Assembly (NCBI RefSeq): GCF_000346465.2
Contig: NC_034014.1
Location: 12,371,911-12,435,910 of the forward strand
Direction of reading: 5' to 3'
Origin: Prunus persica
Lineage: Eukaryota; Streptophyta; Magnoliopsida; Rosales; Rosaceae
Length of the DNA stretch: 64,000 bases
Shown here: in pieces, positions 10,453-21,890 of the stretch
Layout of the letters: each line of letters begins with the position of its first letter
Position numbering within the stretch: the first letter of the stretch is position 1
Made by a program: the position numbers and the translations under genes
The notes under the pieces: model-generated
Databases searched by the model: none
What the model was told of the DNA's origin: nothing
The model's input: the letters and a program-made list of their open reading frames with translations, nothing else

Positions 10453-12543
10453 ATGGGTGATCGAGAAGCTGATGTCCCAGCCCCAATTACTCGAGCGAAT
10501 CTAGACGCTCAAAACCAACGGATCGACAACCTAACCAACCAATTTGGGGAGATGCGAGAATTGTTGTTGCAAGCTCTTGGTGGCAACAATAGAAGAGGTG
10601 GCAGAGATGACGAAAGAAGAGAAGGCAGGGAAGAAAATCGAAGAGAAGGTAGAGATGGCGAGAGAAGAGATAATAGGAGGCAACATATTCCGGATAGCGA
10701 GTCAGAGTCAGAAGAAGAACTTGAGGAACCACCACCACCGGCTAATAATCGTCGTAATCGTAATTACGAAAATTTTGGCGATTATCGGATTAAAGCCGAA
10801 ATCCCTAACTTTTGGGGAAATCTGAAGATTGAAGACTTCTTGGATTGGCTTGTAGAAGTGGAGAGGTTTTTCGATATTATGGAGGTTCCTGAGCATAAAA
10901 TGGTGAAGATGGTAGCTTTCCGTCTAAAAGCTACAGCGGCTGTATGGTGGGATCAATTGCAAAATTCAAGGTAGAGGCAAGGAAAGCAGCGGGTTCGTAC
11001 ATGGCGGAAGATGAAGTCGCTTATGATGGAACGATTCTTGCCCACAAATTATGAGCAGATTCTATACCGTATGTATCTAGGTTGTGCGCAAGGCAACCGT
11101 TCGGTTTCTGAATATATCGAAGAATTCATGCGTTTGGCAGAGTGAAACCATTTGACCGAGACTGACAATCAAAAGGTTGCGAGGTATAACAATGGGCTGA
11201 AGATTTCCATCCAAGAAAAAATTGGTGTGCAGAATATATGGACTTTGCAAGAGGCGATTAACATGGCGATGAAAGTTGAACTGTTGGAGAAGGAGAAGTG
11301 CCAACCCAACTTCCGCAGGAACATGACGGAAGCCTCTGAATATGCTACTGGTGCTTCTAGTGGCTCCGGAGATAAGGGGAAAGTGCAGCAGCAACCTGGA
11401 GGAACGACGAAACCAGCGACAACTGTCCAAAATAAAAACTTTAACGAAAGCAGCAGCCGGTCTTTCAACAGAGGGCAGTCCCGAAACCAATCCCAGAATC
11501 CGTATGCTAAGCCCATGACAGACATATGTTACCGTTGCCAAAAACCAGGGCATCGTTCTAATGTTTGTCCAGAGCGGAAGCAGGCTAACTTTATCGAGGA
11601 GGTCGATGAAGATGAGGAAAAAGATGAAGTCGGGGAAGATGATTATGCATGGGCTGAATTTGCAATTGAGGAAGGAATGGAGAGGATTACCTTGGTTTTG
11701 CAGAGAGTTCTTTTGGCACCAAAGGAGGAAGGGCAGCGTCATAGTATTTTTCGTTCCCTCTGCTCAATCAAAAACAAGGTGTGTGATGTGATCGTCGACA
11801 ATGGAAGTTGCGAGAATTTCGTGTCAAAGAAATTGGTGGACTATTTGCTATCAATAGAGCCACATGTCAGACCTTACTCACTAGGTTGGGTTAAAAAAGG
11901 CCCTTCGGTTTGTGTTGCTGAGACTTACCGTGTGCCACTGTCCATTAGTAAGCATTACAGCGATGATGTATTATGTGATGTTATTGACATGGATGCATGC
12001 CATATTTTTATTAGGGCGACCTTGGCAATTTGATGTGGATGCGACCTACAAGGGACGAGATAATGTAATCCTGTTTTCTTGGAACAACCAAAAAATTACA
12101 ATGGCAACTACAAAGCCCTCAAAACAATCTGTTGAGCCCAAGACGAGGAGTTCTAGTTTCCTAACCCTAATTAGCAGCGAGCAGGAGTTGAACGAGGCTG
12201 TCAAATAGGCGGAGTATTTTTGTCCCTTGGTGTTAAAGGGGTTGTTGAAGCTTGGCAGAGGAGAAAGTGACATTCCACAAGACGTGTAGCAGATTTTGCC
12301 ACAGTTTCAGGAACTACTTTCTGAAAAATTGCCAAACGAGCTACCACCTATGCGGGACATACAACACCGAATTGACTTGGTGCCTGGAGCTAGCCATCCG
12401 AATCTACCTCATTATCGGATGAGCCCCAAGGAGAATGACATCCTAAGAGAGCAGATTGAAGAATTACTGCAAAAGGGATTTATCAGGGAGAGTTTGAGTC
12501 CCTGCGCAGTTCCCGTTTTGCTGGTTCTGAAGGAAGACAAGAC
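10453..12543 (+). pseudogene. gypsy gag-protease-RT(N-term) remnant
   Basis: ATG at 10453 opens [20 protein letters not shown]. An Arg/Glu-rich stretch follows, then the retrotransposon gag domain ([30 protein letters not shown]), a zinc knuckle CYRCQKPGHRSNVC (about 11527-11568) and an aspartic-protease segment VCDVIVDNGSCENFV (about 11785-11830). The frame is broken by TAG at 10972-10974 and TGA at 11143-11145, then by a +1 shift near 12010 that restores LLGRPWQFDVDATYKGRDN. Two more stops at about 12206 and 12287 precede the RT entry block [19 protein letters not shown] and [13 protein letters not shown]. It is non-functional. Confidence 0.9.
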
Positions 12544-12544
12544 T

Positions 12545-12969
12545 TGGCAGATTTTATCGCGGTTGAGCTAGAAAAAGGACGTAGTGGGAATTTACAGATT
12601 TGTTGTCTGAGCTCCGATTAGGACGCAAAATACCATTTCGAAAAGAGAACGATGCCACGAGTCAAACTCATTGTTTTACTATGAAGTACGATGGATTTTG
12701 GCATTCTGAGGTCATTTGGTCTTCCAAAACTACATTCAAAGTTTCTAGTTAATTCTCCGAATAAATTCTGTTTTTTAGTTTTAATGTAATAACTCCCCTA
12801 GCAGTTCAAGGGTTGAGAGTTGTGTATTTAGATAGGTTTGTCTGACGTTTCTGATTATCTCAGATTTTAATAAAATTATCCCAAGAGAATTCCTCTTAAT
12901 TTCTGGTGGAATCCAGATTTCTTGTTACTCAAGGTTTCGCTTGAAACCTTTGTTGCTTGTGCTGCGTCA
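12545..12969 (+). repeat. 3' LTR of the deleted gypsy element, lacking its first 14 bases
   Basis: It begins at TGGCAGATTTTATCGCGG, which is internal to the 5' LTR, and ends GCTGCGTCA followed by the ATAGT target duplication. The missing 14 bases mark the deletion junction with the RT coding sequence. Confidence 0.9.
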
Positions 12970-13857
12970 ATAGTGCATGGCTAAATTTTTCCATCTCCAA
13001 CCATGCAGGACTACATTTTAGGGTCCTTCATATTTTATTATTTTCAGACAAACTGTGGCACAACACTCATACATTCCACAACTATATATTGTTTAATTTA
13101 ATTAAACTACTATTTGGAGACCATATTCCATATATGACACGTATTAAGAGCAAGATTTCTAAAAATGTGGAATGAAATGAGTGGGAGAGGTATTTATAGG
13201 CAAATTTTAGTTTTTTAAATTTTTAAAAGAAATAATAATAAAGCCAACAAAGGCAATTAAAAAAAAAAAAAACTAGAAGGGTTCAAGGGTCTAACCTCCA
13301 ACGATCATGACCCAGAATTTTTTATAATTTATTTAAACAACACCAAACATTTAAAAACGTGAAGACATAAATTATAAAGATAAATAAATAAATAAAAAAG
13401 AACATGATGGGTTTCAATGTTTGAGCTCAACCGTTATGAACAAGACTTTTTTTATTATTTTTTTAAACAACACTTGAAAAGATGGCAAAAGCTGACCACA
13501 TTTCTTTTCTTTTTTTTTTTCTAAAAAAAAGGGGAGTGGGTAGGTATGGATTCCAACGGTCATTGCCAACAAGAAACATTCAAAAAGGTTTTAAATATAT
13601 ATATATATATATATCCAGGTTTTAAAAAGGGGAGTGGGGAGTGCTTTAATGGTTGGTTGTTGAAAAGCACATGGATGGGGCCCATTATAAATTTGGCCTA
13701 GGCCAAAGCTGGGCTACATTTGGTCCGGTTAGAGGACTAAAGGGCCAAATGTGGCCCTCCAAATTTGGCCAAAATTTTATTTAGCCCATGGCTGGAGATG
13801 GATTTTGTATTAATTTAGGGCTATATTTGGGATATAGCCAATGGCTGGAGATGGCCT

Positions 13858-14580
13858 TAATCTTGTTTAAACACTTAATCAATGTGACAACATATTGTCC
13901 AAGGACAACTATACTCCATGAAACATATTAATAGTTACACTATACTCCCACTATTTAGTTTCAAAAAATATCAAATCAATTTCATAAAACTATTTTATTT
14001 TAGATTTTGGGAATATGTGTTACTATTAATGAAATGTTTTTGCATTCCTTAAGTATGGTTAAATAGTTGTCTATGGGCTCATAGATGATTATGGACTTCT
14101 AAGTATCGATTCAACATTGAGCCAAGATGTTGAATCTAGGTCTTTGGCAGGTGATTGATTTTTATTACTCATTTTAACTACTTTTAAACATTCATGGTTG
14201 GTGGGCATTGTACCCAAGACAATTCTTAAAGTCCCTAAGTAATAATTTTTTCTCCTTTGTATTCTTTTTGGGCCTCCTTCTTCCCAGTTACATAACTACT
14301 TAGAATAGGAAACTCAAAGCCTAATGGGCCTTAAGGGAATTACATTTCAAGGGAGATAGAAATTACATTGGATAATAAGAGAGGAGAAGCATGCAAGCTT
14401 CTATTTAATTTACAACCTTAAATTTAAAACTAGTTGTAACCCATCCATTCAATCAAACCCATTCATCTAATGAATAACGGCCAATCACATAACCCAATTT
14501 GTTTTTGGGGCTTTAAGTCCATAATCATCTTTATTTCAATTATTTAATCTAATTAAACAATAAAGGATATGCAAACACTA
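13858..14580 (-). repeat. copia-like leader/LTR-proximal sequence, continued
   Basis: It resumes the block interrupted at 9879 and is related to 22520-22960, for example the shared ATACTCCCACTATTTA block and the GGTGATTGATT block. It contains no gene. Confidence 0.6.
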
Positions 14581-15441
14581 AACAATTGAGACTTAGAACA
14601 TATGCGCCTATTTCCAGTGGAACACATAATTCAAACATAAACTTTTAATGTTTCACTAAAATACGAAACAGTTTTGATTTTAATGCATTGGGGCAAAATC
14701 GTAATTTTTAAGAGTTATGGGTCAAAGCCGAAAATACCATATTTTAAATTTTGGACTCAATATTTTTCAAAATTGCATCAAGGCCCAAAGTGGGTCTCTT
14801 AGGGGTCGTGCAAATTTGGTGTGAGGGGAGAGAGAGAGTGTGTGTGTGTGTGTGGTCCATGCAAGTTGGTAAGAGTTAGGTGAAAGATGACATCACCAAT
14901 TGTACCCACAAAGCATCTTTCATCTCATTGGCCAATTTCAAAAAATGAAATGAAAATGGGAGACACGAGGTACAATCTTTGGTGGCTTTTGTCATAAAAT
15001 ATTTTTACTAACATGTAACAACCATATAATATATCATATTATGGATCAAAAGACAAGATCTCTAGGGATCAACAAGAACATTTTCATGAACACATCAAGA
15101 ACACAAAGAACATTCTTATTGTCTTAGGACCTCTCACATATTCATGAAATCCTAAAATCTTGGAAAAATCATATTTGTGTTTAGACTTTCAAGACCAACG
15201 TATATTACATACACATGGGTTTCATGGAACCCAAAAATCTCCCCTATGCTGCCATTCCCTCTAGCCAAAACCCATCTTTCATGTAACATCCAAAATTCCC
15301 AATATCATTGTAAACATGAATTTCCTGCGACAAAATGAGACAAGGACACTGTACAAAATAATATTTGTATTTATGAAATTTAGGGTTACAATCTCTGTAT
15401 TGAATCCTCTGATTCGATCTCCAAAGTGTTTAAAGAAAATT
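14581..15441. other. Non-coding sequence with a GA/GT microsatellite
   Basis: No gene is seen. A GAGAGAGAG(TG)n run lies at about 14826-14854. Sequence near 15285-15300 begins TGTAACATCC but lacks the Cassandra 5S-like core. It is probably LTR or leader of the copia-like remnant. Confidence 0.4.
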
Positions 15442-17327
15442 TGTGTTTGATTTCTAAAATTCCAGAAAGCTATGAGAGAACAAATCATCTAGCCTATGCA
15501 TATCATACTAGTCTCTATTCAGATTCCAATCTTTATAGGTCTATGAAAGTTTAAACCATTAACACTAATATCACATATTAAAGAGAAGGTAGAAAGTGAG
15601 GTTACCTTTGGAGCGTATCTTGAATCCCAAAATGGTATTCAAGTAGAGGGAGTTGTCCCTTAGCTATTGATTCCCCACCTTGTTCTCCAAATAGGCACAA
15701 AATATGTTATGCCTCCCCAAAGTATCTTCACCAAGGTAGAATGAGAATGAGAGAATAAGGAACCAAGAGAAGAAAATGGGTGCTAGCCTTTTCTTCTCTG
15801 TGGTGGCCGGCCAAGGGAGACCAAGAAGGAGGCTTGATGTCTTCCTCTCTTCCTAAATGCCTAACTTGAAACGCTAAGGAAGTTTAATTCTATGGGTATG
15901 AATATATAGAGATTTTTTGTCACACATGTGTCCCCAAAAACCTCCATGTGCCGCACCCTCCCTCTTCTTGGGCTTTTTAGGCTACTTTGGTGTCACACTT
16001 TGCCTAAGTCCATGAGGTCCATTCTTATAAATGTTTAAGTCATAAAGGACCAAAACTAAAGTTCCATAACTTTAATTAATTCATTTACGCTAATCTAATT
16101 AGTTTAACAGATTTGATGACTTAACTAATTAAATCAATATCTTGTCTAACAAGCTTTGTTCCTAGTCAATTTTGTGTTGACTGTGTCAAGTATCGGGTCA
16201 ATGGTTTGACCTTGGCTTTGACTTTGACTTTGACTTTGACCAACGCACAAATTCATTTATTCTCTTTTCAATTCTTGATCCATACCTTTTTGGTGGGCAA
16301 TCTTATAGGTTCTAATTAGTGAGGCCGTGGGTAAGAATGATTACTTCTAAACTGAATGTGAATTGTATCCCTCTATATAATTCTCCCTATTGGCGAAAAT
16401 TAATTGTAATTAGTCCTTACAGGGCATCTACAAACCATGAGTGATATCTAGCAGTACGTCATGGCTACCCAAGCTAAATAGAATTCATTTAGAGAACCCA
16501 GTCAGTTTGTGATTACAATACGATTCGATCCTTCTCTATTACAATACTTTATGTCGTGTTGTTGGGATATAGTTAACTCATGTCAAACCCTTAACATGAC
16601 ATCTTTAGGATATCTGATTCTCTTGGATGTAATTGCAAACGTTCTTGTTTCAATTCTCATCTAGTACTTTGGCCAAAGATTCAACAAATCATATCTTTAG
16701 AGTATTCTCTCTTCTTACTAAGAGTAGAGATTCCTTGTTGTACATTCACATGCCTCTATGCATGTGCTGAGTATCCTGAGGAACACCTTTAAGTCACATC
16801 ATTTTGATACGACTTTATGGTGCTCTCAAAGACAAACAACCCATACGCAAAACAACTGTGATGTATTAGGTCTTAGGACTAATTTGCATTATCATAATTT
16901 TAGAATTCTTTGTTCGACATTTGTGACTAAGACTTCCATACAAGAATTCTTAAGTTGATCGCGTTCAATGAACTTCATCTCTATAGAGTACCTATACACC
17001 TGTCTCAGTGTCTCTACATGAATGACTTGAGACTAGTCATCCTCCCAATTGAGCAGACATAGTGTGTACCAGTCTTTGCAGATTACCATTGTCCAATTGG
17101 TAATCCTATGACCAGGAACAGTTTAGGATTCAATATTGCTATGATGGAAAGGTCTCGAGAATCTAACTTCTTTAGACAACTCTCTATTCATATCTTTATC
17201 CATGGACTTGTTTCTTTGTGTACGTTATGTATCTTAGAGTAACATTCATGCCCTTTAATTATATTAATTATATTATATCCTTAGAATATTCCATTTTTAT
17301 ATTAGCTTCTAGGGCATATATCTAACA
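15442..17327 (-). repeat. LTR-like block, copy B (minus orientation)
   Basis: This is the second copy of the block at 241-2173, in the same orientation. Read on the minus strand it starts TGTTAGATATATGCCC and ends near AAATCAAACACA. The TTTGAC hexamer run lies at about 16210-16240. No matching 5-bp duplication is seen (AAATT on the left, CCTAC on the right). The divergence between the copies, including small indels, points to two old insertions. Confidence 0.6.
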
Positions 17328-19289
17328 CCTACTCATCGAGTCGACCACTCAACGATGCACTTCACATCGTCATATACCAGTGGCTGATCGATTTTATGAC
17401 TAGCAGCGGCTCTGTTTTGGTCCTCGGAAATTTACTACTCGGCCCCAGGGACTGAGCCGCATGAATATTGGGGCCTGTTGCGTAGGAGTGTATCAGGTCA
17501 CGGACATTGCCCGACCAGGCATGTATCGGCTCGCCCAACTCAATGGCAAGAAACTACCCCATTTATAGAACGCCGAACACCTAAGCTAATACTAACCTTA
17601 GGATGCGTTTTCTTTGCGATTATGGATAACTATTTGTGTATACCACCTACTATTTTTCCCTACTGACACTCACACACGGTAGAGAACTATCCAACCAACT
17701 AGAGTGCTCGACTTGGAACCCTTGTATGTTTCTTATCTTTTGATCAATGAAGTTCATACTTTTCACGTCATTAAATTTTTCACAAGTATAAAACCTTTGG
17801 TCGGCTCCGCTTACACAAACATCACACACAAATAGCACTTTAAAACTTGTGAAATATCAAAATCATTCATACTAATTAATAACATAAACATAATCCCAAC
17901 ATAAGTAAAATTAAGAAGACAATAAAAACAACTTGTTCTAAGCACTTGAAAATACCGAGCTGATTAAGGGCCCTTATGTTTTTCAATATAATTGTTACAA
18001 ATGAAACTAAGTTTTAGCTTGATCGGCATGACCTCTCTCCATGCCAACTGACACAGGAATCACCTCTGTCCCTACCACTAGCTGGTCGATAGTTTCAACA
18101 GTTAGACCGAGGCCTGGCCTCTCTTCGGTCGGGCCACTTGGGTTTCACCATCTTGCACATCCTCGTCTCTTGTATCGTCTCCATCTTCCTCTAGAAAACG
18201 CCAGTCGAGGAAAGGTGGAACAGTCAGTGAGAAAATAATATGATGCCATATGGCCAAGTAGCTAGATACCTTTATAACACCTATCCTACCTATCCTGGAG
18301 TTTGGACCACCACAATCCAACAAATAGACCAACCAACCTGAGCAGTCTCTGGAGGACCATAGTTACCTAACCGGGTCTACTAGTTGACGTCCATAAGTGG
18401 AACCACCCGAGCCTCACACTTAGACGATGGCTCATTCCACTCGATCAATGAGGAGTAAATGAAGAATAACTGGCAAATCCAATGCAGATTGCCTCCCTAA
18501 AGAGCCAAGTTCGCACATTTGTCAAAGCATGACTGAAAGGAGCATTTAATGCACTTCTAATATGGCCTAGTTGTCACCTAACCACTGGTCCCCTGGTAAT
18601 CAGCATAGTGACTTGTGCCTACAACCACTCTCTCACCCTAGTGTAGAGGGTGACTAAGGATCTTCCTTAAGATTGATTTGAGGAGATGTGATCCCCCTTT
18701 ATCAACTATAGATACCCTCCACCTACATTCAGACAAATGTAATAACTATTCCATGCCCAAAAGGTCTACCAATTCATTCTCTCAAACACCATTTATTCAA
18801 TTTCTTACTTAGGCATTTGAGAGGGTATGGCTGGTACCACCCCAATATCTTCTTTGACAACTTCCCTTTTAGTTGTGTAGATCTTGTTGGTAGGCCATAC
18901 AGGTTCACCTACACCGGTCCAGTTTGTTTCACTTTCGATCTTGGCCCATAAATAGGTCCTAGTTGACTACCTAAGTCCACAGTAATCAACAAGCACCAAC
19001 TTGATGTCCTTCATGTTATGAATTTTAAAATTTCATTACTCATTCTTCTCCTGATTCAAGACTAGTAGTTTGAATTGGATAACTAATTGTGAGAGAACTT
19101 CCCCCTCGAATAGGTGAAAGTTTGGCTATTGTCCCTCTTCCAAAATTGTCTAGTCGTAGACAGCAGCAACATCCATTGAGGGTGTTTCATCCAAGTTCCC
19201 GTCCCCAGTGTTTGAAGGACCAGGAGCCGCAACACATGATGAAGCACCAGGTGCTGTATCAAAAGGTAAGAAGAACCCATATCCATTTA
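17328..19289. other. Unassigned sequence, decayed coding-like pieces only
   Basis: About 2 kb. Minus-strand pieces such as EEDGDDTRDEDVQDGE (about 18140-18190) and GPSNTGDGNLDETPSMD (about 19160-19210) look protein-like but match no family I can name, and stops break them. It may be the decayed interior of the retroelement whose gag start lies at 19290-19428. Confidence 0.3.
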
Positions 19290-19428
19290 TTCCTTCCTAA
19301 GGTCTTTTGCCAACATGCTAAGGATGGTGCCAATGACCTTGGTTTAATAATCAAGATGCTTGGCATAACTTTTATGCTCTTCCTCAGGTACATCAGCACA
19401 AGGAGGATTGGAAATAAGAGGTCTCTCA

Positions 19429-19700
19429 TGTAACATCTCGTCGCAAAAATCAATATTCAATTGTTTATTTATGGTGAAAATACATTTTTGCCTTTAGGTG
19501 CAGGGGCACTTTAGTCTTCTTTTTTTTGTTGTTGAAGGATTTTGGGGAATTGATGACATTGTTGCATAGAGCTCGACAAATACGAGTTGTTAGACATGCG
19601 GCGCGCCTAATTCCGAGTTGTAACGAGCCTGTAAAGGTTTGAAAACCGAAAGGACGTAGAGGGAATTTTGAAATTTGGCAAAAATCCCTAAATACCCGAT

Positions 19701-19737
<37 letters not shown>

Positions 19738-21745
19738 GCGTACAACAGCTGAGCACTCCAAAGAGTGGAGCAGCGCGGTTCGGCCACGCCAGGTCATGAG
19801 ATAGGTCGGAAAACAACCAAGACAAGATGGCGAACACGTCTGGGCTGGAGCCCAGCCACCCTAGGCCGCCATGCTGCATCGACAAGCTTAGAAACAACCG
19901 CAACTGTTGAAGCTTTTCGTCGTCTTTTTCGACAATTCCTGCAACCAATTTCGCCAATCCAGGTATGAATCTTCATCCTCTCCATGTGCTCAAGCTATTG
20001 GTATAGGTATTGTGGATCGATTTTGAGTATTGGGAGATCGATTCTTAACCCTCAAATTGGACTGCAGTTTGATCGTGTTTTTTGGTAGTTTTGGGTAGTT
20101 TTTGGCAATGGTCCAAGAACAAAAATGCTCGTTTTGTTAGTCTGAACATATTGGTATAGGTGTTGTGGGGTGTTTTGAGAAAGTTCCGTAGCTGAAAATT
20201 TCTCAACATACCCACGCATTGCCGGAGGTGGGTGGCGGCACGTGTGCCACGGTGTGGCGGCCCATTGAGTTTTAAGTTGTTACTCTGTAGTCTTGAGCAC
20301 GACAGTATGCTCGGATTTGGATTTGGTTATCGTTTGACAGTCGAACGGATATTGCACCTATTATGTGATATCCGAGTTTGATAGGTTCGGACCGTTTGAT
20401 CGGTCCCAATTTCTATCGCTTTTACCTTCCAAGCATGATATATATGTGTTTATTTTTATATATGTGTTAAATGAATTAATAATTGGACTGGGTTGCCTTT
20501 GGAAATATTGATGTCTACGGACATCTTGGTTGTCTTCAGAAATATTGTTGCCTTCGAAAATATTGTTGCCTTCGAAAATATTGATGTCTATGGACATCCT
20601 GGTTGCCTTCAGAAGTATCGATGTCTTCAGACGTTCAGTTGCCATCAAAATGTCTTCGGACATATAGTTGCCTTCGGATTATTTTGCGTTCTTAGGTTGA
20701 GTATATCTTCCTGAGTCCTGTGAGGGAATTGACAGATTTGTCCAGGCGTGTATGACATTGCCCCACGAGTATCAGGGACGCCCGAACGTGTGGTGCAAAG
20801 ATTTGCATTCTCAAGTTAAGTATATTTCCCTGAGTTTTGCGAGGAATGCATCTCAGGTTGACCTCGTGTCCCCCGAATTCTGTGAGGATGTATAACACAT
20901 GTGGCCACATGTGTGGTACTTGAAATTGGCGGTATATTATTGGAATTAAAGGATTATGTTGGAGGTACATCTATGTGGAGATTGGTGCAGTATCAACTTG
21001 TGGTACAGTTAACAGGATATGATTCACCACCCTACTCATATTATCTGCACAAGGTTGGCCAGGATCCCTAGCCACCTGCTCGACTTGTCTACACAGGTGG
21101 TTACCTAGTTTCCCCTTCCCCTGTTGTCTTCGAATTTGATGAGGTTCCCATATACCCCTTGGTGGGTGATTACAAGATATATATACTATGTGGATGAATG
21201 CATGTATGCCTTTCAGGTAAAAGCTTTGGTTATGCAAGTATTTGAATGTACAATGATAAACTAATTGAATAGTTATGTACATGATTTAATGGCATGATAT
21301 TCAATTATATAGCTTGTGGAGACCAAGATAAAGTATGATTCCATAATTTCTTTGTTGGTTTCATTTTGAATATTTTTGTACTATCTTAATTATGATTCAG
21401 AGTAGAAAGAATTACGTGTGGCTTGATCCCTCAGTAATGGTACGTAGGCTAACCTAGATGCAGCTACAAGTTTATGTTTGGTTTGTTATGTTATGATCAG
21501 TTTTGTAAGTTGCATTTGTTGAACACTTTAGGAAATTATTTTAGTTTGTTGTGCAGGTAGATTTCTGGATTTGGAGCCTTTTTCAAGGGAGACTCTGCCG
21601 GTTTTCCTGTAGAAGTCAAACCCTAAAGTATTTTCTGGATTAGGGCAAAGGTATTTTGGTCATTCGTGACCTATACCTGCCAGGTGTTGGATAGGCATAG
21701 GGTTCGATACGGATTCCAAAGTGGAATTTGGGTCGGGTCCTTTCA
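19429..21745 (+). mobile_element. Solo LTR, copy 2
   Basis: It starts TGTAACATCTCG and ends GGGTCGGGTCCTTTCA, with perfect TSDs TCTCA at 19424-19428 and 21746-21750. It is related to 2677-6187. It holds a CT-dinucleotide run at about 19701-19737 and a minisatellite at about 20483-20690. It inserted into a copia gag fragment. No coding sequence is credible; the Glu/Arg repeats read from the CT run are artefacts. Confidence 0.88.
20483..20690. repeat. Short-period minisatellite within solo LTR copy 2
   Basis: Imperfect units of about 20-35 bases built from GTTGCCTTCGAAAATATTG and GATGTCTACGGACATC alternate about eight times. Two adjacent GTTGCCTTCGAAAATATT units are identical. It is absent from the other solo LTR, so it expanded in this copy. 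Confidence 0.75.
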
Positions 21746-21890
21746 TCTCAAGTACATATGCAAACCCTTCAGTGTTGATGACAACCTGAAGCTTGCTACG
21801 CCATTCTAGGAAGAACTATCTGATCTCATCAAGGCGATTTCTGTCATATATTTTGGTGTAAGCAATAGCGGTCATGACATAAAACTACAT

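Larger units (their letters stand above)
9961..12969 (+). mobile_element. Internally deleted Ty3/gypsy retrotransposon
   Basis: It has two ~430-bp LTRs, a 5-bp TSD ATAGT (9956-9960 and 12970-12974, sharing the terminal A), a primer-binding site, gag, protease and only the start of reverse transcriptase. The reverse transcriptase stops at about 12543 and joins straight into the 3' LTR. The RNase H, integrase and polypurine tract are missing. It cannot move on its own. Confidence 0.9.
9880..13857 (+). mobile_element. PIF/Harbinger-like non-autonomous element split by a gypsy element
   Basis: The ends are GGCCATCTCCAGC (9880) and GCTGGAGATGGCC (13857), a perfect 13-bp inverted repeat, flanked by TTA on both sides. 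A 3-bp TTA target and GGCC ends match the PIF/Harbinger superfamily. The subterminal motif ATGGCTAAAT and its relatives recur inside. Without the nested gypsy element (9961-12969) it is about 960 bp with no transposase. Its 3' part (12975-13857) is AT-rich and non-coding. It inserted into the copia leader, as shown by the match of both flanks to 22.4-22.8 kb. Confidence 0.85.
19290..21890 (-). pseudogene. copia-type gag remnant split by a solo LTR
   Basis: On the minus strand, 21890-21746 encodes IYDRNRLDEI, then FLEWRSKLQVVINTEGFAYV. After the inserted LTR the frame resumes at 19428 with LISNPPCADVPEEEHKSY and ends KDLRKE near 19290. The order (x-L-x-W-x-x-x-L, then EGFAYVL, then acidic EEEH) is that of the copia gag N-terminus, where the usual pattern is W-x-x-N-L-x-x-x-L-x-x-E-G-x-x-x-V-L. 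In-frame stops are present. Its leader continues to the right up to about 23000. Confidence 0.6.

Noticed and set aside
19465..19957. Frames with long Glu-Arg or Ser-Leu runs
   Set aside because: They come from the CT dinucleotide run at 19701-19737. Similar frames at 51456-51765 come from another CT run.
2677..21745. The two related LTRs at 2677-6187 and 19429-21745 as one giant element
   Set aside because: Each has its own perfect target duplication (ATCTT and TCTCA), so they are two separate solo LTRs.
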